A DNA stretch of 64,000 nucleotides from a bacterium (lineage in GTDB: Bacteria; JAUVQV01; DATDCY01), in assembly GCA_036524115.1 (NCBI GenBank), contig DATDCY010000012.1, positions 1-64,000 on the forward strand, given 5' to 3'. The first letter of the stretch is position 1. Each line of letters begins with the position of its first letter. Position numbers and translations under genes: made by a program. Shown piece after piece: positions 25,115 to 33,383 of the stretch. The notes below the pieces were generated by a model. That model was not told where the DNA came from. It searched no databases and was given only the letters and a program-made list of their open reading frames with translations.

Positions 25115-25174
25115 TGCGCACTCCTTTGCGGCAGGGGCGCCGGCCACCCGGCGCGTTTTTCCCCGCTTTTCCCT

Positions 25175-25203
25175 ACTATGCTGCCAGTTGATCCTCCCGT
25201 CAA
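25175..25203 (-). promoter_or_regulatory. Sigma-70-type promoter of alaA
   Basis: On the minus strand TTGACG (25198-25203), 17 bases, CATAGT (25175-25180). Predicted start near 25168, 54 bases before the ATG. Confidence 0.55.
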
Positions 25204-25272
25204 CGCCCCGCGGCGCCGGGAGGGGCGCGCCCGGCGACGGCGGCGCCCCGGACCGGGCCCGGACCGGCCGGG

Positions 25273-25301
25273 TTGACACGGCCCCGGCCGCGCCGGAGAA
25301 T
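25273..25301 (+). promoter_or_regulatory. Sigma-70-type promoter of the AcpS-like gene, near-leaderless
   Basis: TTGACA (25273-25278), 17 bases, GAGAAT (25296-25301). The start is predicted near 25308, only four bases before the ATG at 25312, which has no ribosome site at normal distance. Confidence 0.55.
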
Positions 25302-25311
25302 TCCCCCAATC

Positions 25312-26064
25312 ATGCCCGAGACTGTCGCTGAGAGCGTGCTCGTCGGTGTCGGCGTCGACGCGGAGGATGTGCGGCGCTTCGCGAAGATCGCGGCCGGGGC
25401 CCCGCGCTGGCGGCTGGTCTTCACCGAGAGAGAGGCCGAGCATCTCGCGGCGCAGCCCCGCCCCGCGCTCGCGTTCTGCGCGGCGTTCTGCGCGAAGGAG
25501 GCGGTGTGCAAGGCGCTCGGGGAGCGCTACCCCTTCGTCGAGTGCGAGTGCCGCTTCCCCGGCGGGGGGCGCAGCCTGGAGGTCATCGCGGCGCCCGCGC
25601 TGCTCGAGAGCCGCGGCATCGCGGGCATCCGGGTGCACCTGCGCGAGCACTATCCCGACGAGCGCGGGGAGTGCGTCGTCGAGGCCTACCTCTACCGGGG
25701 CGCGCCGGAGGGGGCCGAGGCGCTCCCGGCAGCCCGCTCCCGGCTCAAGTCGCTCGCGGTCGCGGCGGCCGCGCGGGGCAGGGCGCAGATCGAGGCCCGG
25801 CACTTCTCTCCGGCGGAGCTGGCCGACCTCGGCGAGCGCTCCGTGCAGAGTGTGGCCGGCTTCCTCGCCCTCAAGAGCGCCCTGGTCGTGCTCTGGGCCG
25901 ACGCGGGCGCCCCGCTCCCCGTGCCCCGCGACTTCGAGCTTCGCCACCAGCCCGGCGGCGCACCCGTCGTCGTGAGCGCGCCGCCCGGCCCCGGGGGGGT
26001 CCATGTGTCGATCTCGCACACGCGGGCATGGGCGTACGGACTGGCGGCGCTGTGTCCCGCGTGA
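25312..26064 (+). CDS. Double AcpS-like 4'-phosphopantetheinyl transferase
   Basis: The product (250 residues) is about twice the length of AcpS and consists of two AcpS-like halves. The first keeps the metal and CoA residues: D16 in GVDAEDVRRF and E63 in CAKEAVCKAL. The second has FTxxE- and LALKSALVVL-like segments with the Glu replaced, but keeps the terminal SISHT motif (S235, H236). The halves seem to complement each other, as in two-domain Sfp-type enzymes. It would attach the phosphopantetheine arm to acyl carrier proteins, possibly those of the locus at 54-58 kb. The stop overlaps the possible earlier start of murI. Confidence 0.72.
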   Translation: MPETVAESVLVGVGVDAEDVRRFAKIAAGAPRWRLVFTEREAEHLAAQPRPALAFCAAFCAKEAVCKALGERYPFVECECRFPGGGRSLEVIAAPALLESRGIAGIRVHLREHYPDERGECVVEAYLYRGAPEGAEALPAARSRLKSLAVAAAARGRAQIEARHFSPAELADLGERSVQSVAGFLALKSALVVLWADAGAPLPVPRDFELRHQPGGAPVVVSAPPGPGGVHVSISHTRAWAYGLAALCPA

Positions 26065-26096
26065 GCGCGCGGGCGGGTGCGGGCCGAGCACGCGGC

Positions 26097-26933
26097 GTGA
26101 CGGACCGGGGGCCGATCGGCATCTTCGATTCCGGCTTCGGCGGCCTGACGGTCTTCAAGGGGATCCGCCGGCTGCTGCCGGAGTACGACTACGTCTACCT
26201 CGGCGACAACGCGCGGACGCCGTACGGCAACCGCTCCTTCGAGGCGGTGCTGCGCTTCACGCTCGAGGGCGTCGCGCGCCTCTTCGCGCTCGGCTCCCCG
26301 CTGGTGATCATCGCCTGCAACACCGCCTCGGCCAAGGCGCTGCGCACGATCCAGCAGGGGTACCTCGCGGCCAGGCACCCCGACCGGCGCGTCCTCGGCG
26401 TGATCCGCCCCACCGTCGAGGCGGTGGACGAGCACTCGACGTCCGGCGCGGTGGCGCTCTGGGCGACGCAGGGGACGGTGCAGTCCGGCAGCTTCGCCAT
26501 CGAGCTGGCGAAGCACGCGCCGCGGGTGCGCCTGACGCAGCAGGCCTGCCCGCTGCTCGTTCCCCTGATCGAAGCCGGCGAGCTGGAGGGGCCGGGCCTC
26601 GAGCACTTCATCCGCACGTACTGGGAGGCGACGCTGGCGCAGGACGGCGGGGTCGACACCCTGCTGCTCGGCTGCACGCACTACCCGCTCATCCGCGGGC
26701 GGATCGAGGCGCTGATCGCGCCGGGGGTGAAGGTGCTCTCGCAGGACGAGCTGGTCGCCCCGCGGCTGGCGGACTACCTGCGGCGGCACCCGGAGATGGA
26801 CGCGCGCCTCGCCCGCCACGGCCGCTGCCGCTTCCTGACCACCGATTCGAGCGCGCACTTCGACCACCTCGCGGAGATCTTCATGGGGCACCCGATCGCC
26901 TCCGAGAGCGTGGAGCTCGCGCCCGTCCGCTGA
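26097..26933 (+). CDS. murI: Glutamate racemase
   Basis: The product (278 residues) carries both catalytic cysteines of the family: C74 in IIACNTASAKA and C193 in LLGCTHYPL. It opens with GPIGIFDSGFGGLTV, the usual MurI N-terminus. It makes D-glutamate for peptidoglycan. The GTG at 26097 gives the family length; an earlier in-frame GTG at 26061 overlaps the previous stop (GTGA) and would add 12 residues of low-complexity sequence. It probably shares a transcript with the AcpS-like gene. Confidence 0.92.
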   Translation: MTDRGPIGIFDSGFGGLTVFKGIRRLLPEYDYVYLGDNARTPYGNRSFEAVLRFTLEGVARLFALGSPLVIIACNTASAKALRTIQQGYLAARHPDRRVLGVIRPTVEAVDEHSTSGAVALWATQGTVQSGSFAIELAKHAPRVRLTQQACPLLVPLIEAGELEGPGLEHFIRTYWEATLAQDGGVDTLLLGCTHYPLIRGRIEALIAPGVKVLSQDELVAPRLADYLRRHPEMDARLARHGRCRFLTTDSSAHFDHLAEIFMGHPIASESVELAPVR

Positions 26934-26979
26934 AGCGGGACGCCTGACGTGCCCGCGCCCCCGCGCGGGCGGCGCTTCA
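26931..26979. terminator. Nested hairpin between convergent murI and plsC
   Basis: An inner stem GCCCGCGC (26951-26958) pairs with GCGCGGGC (26963-26970) over a four-C loop. An outer seven-base stem TGAAGCG (26931-26937) pairs with CGCTTCA (26973-26979) and contains the stop codons of both genes. There is no T run on either side; a two-way terminator or RNA stabiliser is plausible. Confidence 0.45.
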
Positions 26980-27597
26980 CGTGGCCAGGAGCGAGCCGAT
27001 CCGCTCCATGAGGAGGGCCGCCGCCTCGTCGAGGTGGCCCCTGCCGCGGTGTTCCGCCCAGGCGGCGGGGAAGGCCAGCGGCGGGCCGATGCGGACCGCG
27101 ATCGGTCCCGGACGCGGCACGCGGTGGTGCCGGGAGTACGCCCTGAAGGAGCCGGCGATCGCGACCGGTAGGAGCGGGACGCCGGCGCGCAGGGCCAGCA
27201 GCGCGGCCCCGGGCCTGGCGGCCTTGAGCGAGCCGTCGTCCGACCGTCCTCCCTCGGGGAAGATGCCGAGGACCGATCCCGCCCGCAGGGCCTCCAGCGC
27301 GCGGCGCAGCGAGCCGAGGTCGCGCGGCGCGTTCTCGACGGGGATGGCGCCGGTGCGCGTGGCGATCCAGTGCACCAGCGGCCGCACGTACTGCGCGCGG
27401 TCGACGATGAACCGGACCGGCCGCGGGCAGGCGATGGCGAGCACGATGGGGTCGACGTAGCTCGCGTGGTTCGCGGCGAGGATGCAGGGGCCGGCGGCCG
27501 GCACGTGGCCGGCGCCCTCCACCCGGAGGCGGAAGTACCACCGGGGCAGCATGGAGAGCGCCCGCAGCGCCCGGTAGAAGGGCGTCTCGTCGATCAC
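26977..27597 (-). CDS. plsC: 1-acyl-sn-glycerol-3-phosphate acyltransferase family protein
   Basis: The product (206 residues) has the acyltransferase motifs NHASYVD (HX4D, catalytic) and FPEGGRS (acceptor binding), with the typical PlsC length. It would add the second acyl chain in phospholipid synthesis at the inner membrane, although related enzymes acylate other acceptors. The GTG start at 27597 lacks a ribosome site; TAGCGT lies six bases upstream and suggests a leaderless mRNA. It is divergent from the EamA exporter gene and convergent with murI. Confidence 0.85.
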   Translation of the reverse strand: MIDETPFYRALRALSMLPRWYFRLRVEGAGHVPAAGPCILAANHASYVDPIVLAIACPRPVRFIVDRAQYVRPLVHWIATRTGAIPVENAPRDLGSLRRALEALRAGSVLGIFPEGGRSDDGSLKAARPGAALLALRAGVPLLPVAIAGSFRAYSRHHRVPRPGPIAVRIGPPLAFPAAWAEHRGRGHLDEAAALLMERIGSLLAT

Positions 27598-27603
27598 GAG
27601 CCA

Positions 27604-27609
27604 ACGCTA
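27604..27609 (-). promoter_or_regulatory. -10 element TAGCGT at the plsC start
   Basis: TAGCGT on the minus strand ends six bases before the GTG at 27597, so transcription should begin at the start codon. No convincing -35. Confidence 0.4.
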
Positions 27610-27705
27610 CCAGATGGCGCCGCCCCGGGCCAGACGCCGCCGGCAGACGCGCGGGGACCGTGCCCTGCGGGGCGGCGCGCCTCGCGCGGAGGAGCCGAAA
27701 AGGGG

Positions 27706-27711
27706 TATGCT
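27706..27711 (+). promoter_or_regulatory. -10 element TATGCT at the exporter gene start
   Basis: TATGCT ends nine bases before the ATG at 27721; predicted leader of about three bases. The only purine-rich sequence (GGAGGAG near 27688) is too far upstream to act as ribosome site. Confidence 0.4.
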
Positions 27712-27720
27712 CCCCGGACC

Positions 27721-28659
27721 ATGACGGCGGCCAATACTTCGCGGCGGGCGACGCTGCTCGGCGTCGGCTCGATCCTGTTCTGGTGCTGGAGCGGCGCGTG
27801 CTTCGCGCGGGGCGGACGCATCTTCGGCCCCGGGGTCTACCTGACCCTGATGACGGCCACCGGCGCAGCGACCGACGCGCTGCTGCACGTGCTGCGCGGG
27901 CGCCCCCTGGCGGCGCTGTATCGCCTTCCCGTCCGCTTCATCGCCGCGGGGGCTGTCGGCGTGGCGGTCTACACGGTGCTGCTGGCGCTGGCGCTCTTCG
28001 CGGCCGCCCCCGCGGACCTCGGGCAGGTGAACCTGCTGAACTATCTCTGGCCGATCTGGATCGTGGTCTTCTCCAACGTGCTGCTGCCCGAGCGCGGCGG
28101 CCGGGCCGCGCTCTTCGGCGCGCTCCTCGGCTTCGCCGGCGTGCTCGCCGCGCGCGGGCCGGAAGGGCTCCTGCGCCTGCCCGAGCGCTGGCTCCCGCAC
28201 CTGCTCGCGCTCGCGGCCGGCGCCCTCTTCGCGCTCTACTGCGTCCTCATCCGGCGCTGGCGCATCCCCGCGGAGCAGGAGGGCACGGCGCTGAACTTCG
28301 GCCTCTGCGCCGCGATGTCCGCCGCGCTGGCCGGCTGGCGCGGCGAGTGGTCAGCGCCCATCGCCTTCAGCCCCGAAGGGCTCTTCTGGGTCGTCTTCGG
28401 CGGCGTCGGTCCGGTTGCGCTCGGCTACCACTGGTGGGAGGCCGGGATGAAGCTCGGCAACGCGCGCCTGCTCGGCACCCTGGCGTACCTGATCCCCGTC
28501 GGCTCCAGCGTCATCCTCGGCCTGCTCTACCGGGAGGCGCTCGGCCCGGGGCTCTTCGCCGGCGCGGCGCTCATCGCGCTGGGCGCCTGGGCCGGCAACC
28601 GCACCCCGATCCGCGCGCACGTGCGGATCCAGCGGAACAGACCTGGTGATATGCCCTGA
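27721..28659 (+). CDS. EamA/DMT-family exporter, YddG-like
   Basis: The product (312 residues) has ten predicted membrane helices in two EamA repeats. The segment VNLLNYLWPIWIV and the overall layout resemble YddG-type exporters of aromatic amino acids; other DMT members export different metabolites. It sits in the inner membrane. ATG 27721 gives an N-terminus just before the first helix; upstream extension overlaps the divergent plsC promoter. No neighbouring gene points to a particular substrate. Confidence 0.82.
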   Translation: MTAANTSRRATLLGVGSILFWCWSGACFARGGRIFGPGVYLTLMTATGAATDALLHVLRGRPLAALYRLPVRFIAAGAVGVAVYTVLLALALFAAAPADLGQVNLLNYLWPIWIVVFSNVLLPERGGRAALFGALLGFAGVLAARGPEGLLRLPERWLPHLLALAAGALFALYCVLIRRWRIPAEQEGTALNFGLCAAMSAALAGWRGEWSAPIAFSPEGLFWVVFGGVGPVALGYHWWEAGMKLGNARLLGTLAYLIPVGSSVILGLLYREALGPGLFAGAALIALGAWAGNRTPIRAHVRIQRNRPGDMP

Positions 28660-28785
28660 CCCGAGGTGATTGCACCGCACGTCGACACGGAAGGACTTGT
28701 CAGGAACCACCCGCAGCAGGCGCCAAGGTCGAAGCACGGCGAAATGCGGGATGAACCGAAGCACGATAACAAGTCTGCTTTTCCG

Positions 28786-28805
28786 ATCCGCGCCTGCGCG
28801 CGGAT
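28786..28805. terminator. Perfect hairpin between the exporter and the peptidase gene ends
   Basis: Arms ATCCGCGC (28786-28793) and GCGCGGAT (28798-28805) with a CTGC loop, between convergent genes. No T run follows on either strand, so termination is only possible. Confidence 0.35.
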
Positions 28806-28818
28806 TTCGCGGCGGGGA

Positions 28819-31800
28819 TCAGCGCGGGACGAGCTGAGCCTCGGCGGTCCGCTCCTCCCCGCCGCGGGTGAACCGCAGTGCGACCTTTCCCGGCTGCAGT
28901 GCCTTGAGCTCGGCCGAGAGCGCCTTGAGCCCGGCCAGCGCCCTGCCGTCGATCGCCAGCAGGATGTCGCCGGCGTGCAGGCCGGCGGCCTCCGCGGGGG
29001 AGCCGGAGACGACGCCGTCGAGGCGCACGCCGGGCCCGGTGAACGCGAAGTCGGGCACGACGCCGAGGCTGACCTTGCGCTCGCCCTCGCCGGCGGGCCC
29101 TGGCTGCGGGCCTGCCGCGGGCGGCGCGGCAGTGTCCGGCGGCGTCAGGCGCGCCTCCGCGCCGGCGAGGTGGCCGACGACTTCGGCCGCCAGCCCCGCG
29201 ATCTTCACGAGGCCCGCCCCGTCGATCCTGTCCGCGGTGTCGCCCGGGCGGTGGTAGTCCGGGCTCGGCCCGCCGAAGATCTGCACGGCCGGCACGCCCG
29301 CGGCGCGCCACGTCACGTCGTCGCTCGCGTCGAGGTCGCCTGCGGCAAGCGCGGTCTCCACGCCCGCGAGGTAGCCGGCGCCGCGGAAGATGTGCACCCA
29401 CTCGCGCGCAGACGCGCCCCCGAGGATCAGCGCCTTGCGGCCCTCGAGGCGCCCGACGGTGTCGAGGTTGACCATCGCGAACGTCCGGTCCGCGCCGTAT
29501 TCCGGCCGGGAGAGGAAGTGCTTCGAGCCGAGTCGTCCCTGCTCCTCGCCCGCGAACGCGACGAAGACAACGGTGCGCGCGGGCGGCGCCTCCTTCCAGA
29601 GGGTGCGCGCCAGCTCGAGCATCACGGCCACGCCGCTGGCGTTGTCGTCCGCGCCGGGGTGGGTCCGGCCGCGGTTCTCGGGGAGACAGCCGGGATCGCC
29701 GAGGCCGAGGTGGTCGTAGTGCGCGCCGATCACCAGCAGGGCCCGCGGCAGCTCGGGGCGCGAGCCCGGGAGCACGCCGACGACGTTCTTGAGCGACGCC
29801 TCGCGCGCCGGGGCGCCGCCGCTCGCCGCGAAGGCCTGGAACCACGTCCCGCCGTCGCCCCCGGGGCGCAGGCCGGCGGCGGCAAACGCCGCAGCGATCA
29901 GCTCCGCGGCCCGGTCCAGCTCCGGCGCGCCGAAGCCCCGGCCGCACAGCCCCGGGTCGGCAAGCGCCCGCACGTCGCCGAGCATCCGCTCCTGGGAAAA
30001 GCGCGGCGGCAGCGTTGCCAGCGGCGTGCGCGGCGGCAGCTTCCCGGGCGCGGGCGGCGCCCCGCCCGGAGCAAGAACGCGCGTCAGGGGCGAGCCCGAC
30101 GTCGGCCACAGCCCCTTGGCGATGTTCGCGGGCTCGGCGCCCTCGAAGGCGAGGAACCCGTACTTCCCGTAGTGCGGCAGCTTGCGCCCGAGCCCCTCGG
30201 CGGCTGCCGGGACGTCGAGCGCCGCCCAGGAGAGAGTGAGCGCGGGGTCCGCGGGGTGGCGCGCGCACAGCACGAAGGCGTTGCCGCGCCGTGCGATGGG
30301 CGCCTGCTCGAGCCGCACGTCGTTCTCGCCGAAGACGGCGCCGAGCGCGGCCGCGGCGTCCCGCGCCGCCGGGAAGAAGCGGTTCTCCCAGCCGAGGACG
30401 AACACCGCGCGGTCGCGGGGCAGCTCGGCGAGCGCGGCGTCCTCCACCGTCTCGACGCGCCCCGGCCCCGAGTGCTCCAGCAGGCCGGCGAGCGTGCGGT
30501 ACGCGGCGGCGAGGTCGGGTGGCGCCGCGGCGGGGAGGACGACGAGCGCCTGTTCCGCGCCGAACGCGCGGCTGAGGGACGGCGGCGTCTCGTGCACGTC
30601 GAGGCGCCGAAAGACGTCGAACGCCGGGTCCACGTCGACGCGCACCGGCTTTCCGGGGAGGTCGCGGACCGTCGTCTCCGCCGTGCGGCCGGTCATCTCG
30701 ACGACCGCGGTGACCGCCTGCGCCGAGCCCTCGACCGTGACCGCCAGCGGCACGCGCATCCGGTAGGGCGCGCCCTCCTGCGCCTGCTCGATGACCACGG
30801 CCAGGTCGCGGTCCCCGGCGCCCGCGGGCCGAGCTTCCCGCAGTCGCAGCTGTGGCGCGCCCGTGCGGGTCACCCACTGGTCGAAGAACCAGCCGAGGTC
30901 GCGTCCGGCCGCGCGCTCGAAGGCGGCCCGCACGTCCGCGAACGACGCCGTGCTGAAGCGCTTCTCGCGCCAGAACCCCCGCAACCCCGCGACGAAGGCG
31001 TCGTCGCCGATCTCGAGGCGCAGCATGTGAAAGAGCATCAGCGTCTTGCCGTAGCCGACCGCCTCGGTCACCGAGCCGTGCCGCGAGCGGAACGCGGTGA
31101 GGGGCAGGTCGCGCCCCGCGAGGACGAAGTCCGCGTACTTCTGCAGCGTCGTCCGCCGGTACTCGGCCCCCTCGCCGCGCTGCTCCTTGTCGAGATGGTC
31201 GGCGAGGTACGCCGTGAGTCCCTCCGACCAGTTGCCGGACCCGTAGTCGACGAAGACGCCGTTGCCCCACCAGGAGTGCAGGATCTCGTGCGGGAACGAG
31301 GTGTGCAGGATGAACGGGAAGCGGATGACCTTCGGGCCCAGCAGCGTGAACGAGGGCATGCCGTAGCCGGTCTCCCAGAAGTTCTCGACGGTCGACCAGG
31401 TGCCGTAGGGGTAGGGGCCGATGAGCTTCGCGTACAGGTCGAGGTAGCCGGTGGTCGCATCCAGGTACTGGCGCGCAAGGGCGCCGTCAGGCTCTCGCAG
31501 GAAGACCAGCGCCTCCACGTCGCCCGCCCGGTCGCGATACTCTGTCCAGCGGTCGGCGACGAGGGCGATGTCGTCCTGCGGCACCTCGCACGCCCAGCGC
31601 ACCCGCCGCCGCCCCGCTTCGACCGCGTGCGCCGTGCGGCTCCCCTGGCTCACGGCGTCCCAGCCCTCGGGGAGGTCGACGGCGAGCGAGAACGTCACGG
31701 TGCCCCCCGCCTCGAGCGCCGGGTACCAGCCCGAGGCGCCCGTGAGGAAGACGCCGGCGTCCGAGATCGTCCCGCGCGTTTCCTTCTGCCCCCGGGCGTA

Positions 31801-32235
31801 CTCCTCGCCGACCTGCTCGATCGGGTGGTCGATCGCGCCGCGGTAGGCGAGCGTGGCGACCGCCGCGCCCGCCGGGAGCACGAGCCGGTAGCGCGCGAAC
31901 TCCGCGTCGGAGCCGGCCTCCTCGAGCCGGGCGCCCGCCTCCGCGACCGCGGGCTGCATTCCAGGGTGCAGTCTGATGACAACGGGCGCCGTCGGCGGCG
32001 CCGGGAACGTCAGCGTGTCGCGCACGGCAATGGTGTGCGCCGCCGGCTCGATGGTCACCGCCAGCTCGTGCCGCACGGCCGGCTCGGCGCGCACCGCAGC
32101 GGACGCAGTGAGGAGCATGGACAAGGCCGCGATCCCGAGCACGCGCGGGGGTGACAGCGGCGTAAGCCGCGCCAGAGGGGGCGCAGCCCCCATGGGAGCG
32201 CCCGCAAGCCAGCGTTGCCGGGCGAACAACTTCAT
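28819..32235 (-). CDS. Secreted peptidase fusion: M1-like gluzincin, M28 aminopeptidase and PDZ
   Basis: An exported protein of 1138 residues. A signal peptide region ends near residue 50. The first half is M1 aminopeptidase-like with HEILH (H316, E317, H320) and E338, one residue closer than the M1 consensus. The second half is an M28 zinc aminopeptidase with AHYDHLG, GADDNASG and AGEEQG metal-binding segments and DYHRPGDT near its end. A PDZ domain occupies about the last 95 residues. Combining two zinc peptidases in one chain is unusual; it may degrade peptides outside the cytoplasm. It begins seven bases after the TolB-like gene and is probably co-transcribed with it. Confidence 0.85.
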   Translation of the reverse strand: MKLFARQRWLAGAPMGAAPPLARLTPLSPPRVLGIAALSMLLTASAAVRAEPAVRHELAVTIEPAAHTIAVRDTLTFPAPPTAPVVIRLHPGMQPAVAEAGARLEEAGSDAEFARYRLVLPAGAAVATLAYRGAIDHPIEQVGEEYARGQKETRGTISDAGVFLTGASGWYPALEAGGTVTFSLAVDLPEGWDAVSQGSRTAHAVEAGRRRVRWACEVPQDDIALVADRWTEYRDRAGDVEALVFLREPDGALARQYLDATTGYLDLYAKLIGPYPYGTWSTVENFWETGYGMPSFTLLGPKVIRFPFILHTSFPHEILHSWWGNGVFVDYGSGNWSEGLTAYLADHLDKEQRGEGAEYRRTTLQKYADFVLAGRDLPLTAFRSRHGSVTEAVGYGKTLMLFHMLRLEIGDDAFVAGLRGFWREKRFSTASFADVRAAFERAAGRDLGWFFDQWVTRTGAPQLRLREARPAGAGDRDLAVVIEQAQEGAPYRMRVPLAVTVEGSAQAVTAVVEMTGRTAETTVRDLPGKPVRVDVDPAFDVFRRLDVHETPPSLSRAFGAEQALVVLPAAAPPDLAAAYRTLAGLLEHSGPGRVETVEDAALAELPRDRAVFVLGWENRFFPAARDAAAALGAVFGENDVRLEQAPIARRGNAFVLCARHPADPALTLSWAALDVPAAAEGLGRKLPHYGKYGFLAFEGAEPANIAKGLWPTSGSPLTRVLAPGGAPPAPGKLPPRTPLATLPPRFSQERMLGDVRALADPGLCGRGFGAPELDRAAELIAAAFAAAGLRPGGDGGTWFQAFAASGGAPAREASLKNVVGVLPGSRPELPRALLVIGAHYDHLGLGDPGCLPENRGRTHPGADDNASGVAVMLELARTLWKEAPPARTVVFVAFAGEEQGRLGSKHFLSRPEYGADRTFAMVNLDTVGRLEGRKALILGGASAREWVHIFRGAGYLAGVETALAAGDLDASDDVTWRAAGVPAVQIFGGPSPDYHRPGDTADRIDGAGLVKIAGLAAEVVGHLAGAEARLTPPDTAAPPAAGPQPGPAGEGERKVSLGVVPDFAFTGPGVRLDGVVSGSPAEAAGLHAGDILLAIDGRALAGLKALSAELKALQPGKVALRFTRGGEERTAEAQLVPR

Positions 32236-32241
32236 CGGGCG

Positions 32242-33306
32242 CTACGGTATCCAGTCGGCGATGAAGATGTTGAACTCGTGCGGCCCCGCCGCCCCGCGCG
32301 TCGAGCACCACAGAAGCTTCTTCCCGTCCGGGCTGAACATCGGAAAACTGTCGAAGCGCGCCCCGTACGTCACCCGCTCGACGCCGCTGCCGTCCGTGTT
32401 GACCAGGTACAGCGAGAACGTCCGCTTCTGCGCATCGTGCATGTTCGACGCGTAGATGATCTGCCGCCCGTTCGGGTGCATGAACGGACTCCAGTTGGCG
32501 TCGCCCGAGCGCGTCACCTGCGTCTGCCCGCTGCCGTCCGCGTTCATGTAGTAGATCTCGGCGCGGGTCGGCCGCATCAGGTTCTTCGCCAGCAGCTCCC
32601 GGTACTCCGCGATCTCCTCGGGCTTCTCGAGGTAGTTGCTGCGGTAGACGATCTTCGTCCCGTCCCAGGAGTAGAACGGCCCGCCGTCGAAGCCGACGCG
32701 GTTGGTCAGCCGCTTCACGTCGCTGCCGTCCGGCTTCATCGTGTACAGCTCCAGGTCGCCGTCGCGCACGGAAGTGAAGACGATGCGCGAGCCGTCGGGC
32801 GAGACCGCGGCCTCGGCGTCATAGCCGGGCGTGTCCGTGAGGCGCACGGGCGTCCCGCCATCCAGGGCGCGGGCGAAGATGTCGTAGTCGGGGTAGAGCG
32901 GCCAGACGTAGCCGAGGCTGCGGTCGGCCGGCGGCGGGCAGGCGGGGCTGCCGAGGTGCGTCGAGGCGTAGACGAAGCGTTTGCCGTCCGGGAAGAAGAA
33001 CGAGCACGTCGCCCGCCCCTCGCCGGTGGAGACGAGCCGCACGTCGGAGCCGTCGGGGTTCATGGTGAAGATCTGGTCGCACTCGAAGGGCGGCCGCGTG
33101 GACTGGAAGACGATGCGGCCGCCGTCGAGCGAGAAGTACGCCTCCGCGTTCTGGCCGCCGGCGGTGAGCTGGCGCACGTTGGCCAGGTGCCGCTCCTGCG
33201 GGTCTCGCAGCCCCGAGGGCTTCGAAGCCTGGGTGGAGGCACAACCCGCGCATGCCGCAACTGCAGCGAGCATGAGCGCCGACTGCCCGAGCCGTTTCCC
33301 TGTCAT
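32242..33306 (-). CDS. TolB-like beta-propeller lipoprotein
   Basis: The product (354 residues) has a lipoprotein signal ending CAGC with C22 as anchor. The rest is a WD40-like/TolB C-terminal propeller with repeated units such as AYFSLDGGRIVFQS, AVSPDGSRIVFTS and MFSPDGKKLLWCS, about six blades. It lacks the N-terminal domain of true TolB. It should sit in the periplasm or outer membrane as a binding or scaffolding protein. A strong ribosome site GAGGAGGAGGA precedes ATG 33306. The peptidase fusion gene follows on the same strand, which suggests that the two act together. Confidence 0.85.
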   Translation of the reverse strand: MTGKRLGQSALMLAAVAACAGCASTQASKPSGLRDPQERHLANVRQLTAGGQNAEAYFSLDGGRIVFQSTRPPFECDQIFTMNPDGSDVRLVSTGEGRATCSFFFPDGKRFVYASTHLGSPACPPPADRSLGYVWPLYPDYDIFARALDGGTPVRLTDTPGYDAEAAVSPDGSRIVFTSVRDGDLELYTMKPDGSDVKRLTNRVGFDGGPFYSWDGTKIVYRSNYLEKPEEIAEYRELLAKNLMRPTRAEIYYMNADGSGQTQVTRSGDANWSPFMHPNGRQIIYASNMHDAQKRTFSLYLVNTDGSGVERVTYGARFDSFPMFSPDGKKLLWCSTRGAAGPHEFNIFIADWIP

Positions 33307-33383
33307 CTTCCGAATCCTCCTCCTCTCGACCTGTCCCAGGGCAGGCTGCGGGAGTCCTGCCGCTGCGCACCCCCGTCGGTGGC

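Noticed and set aside
28666-32154. Antisense open frame of 1162 codons over the M1-M28 peptidase gene
   Set aside because: Low-complexity Arg/Ala-rich translation; the opposite strand has clear zinc-peptidase motifs.
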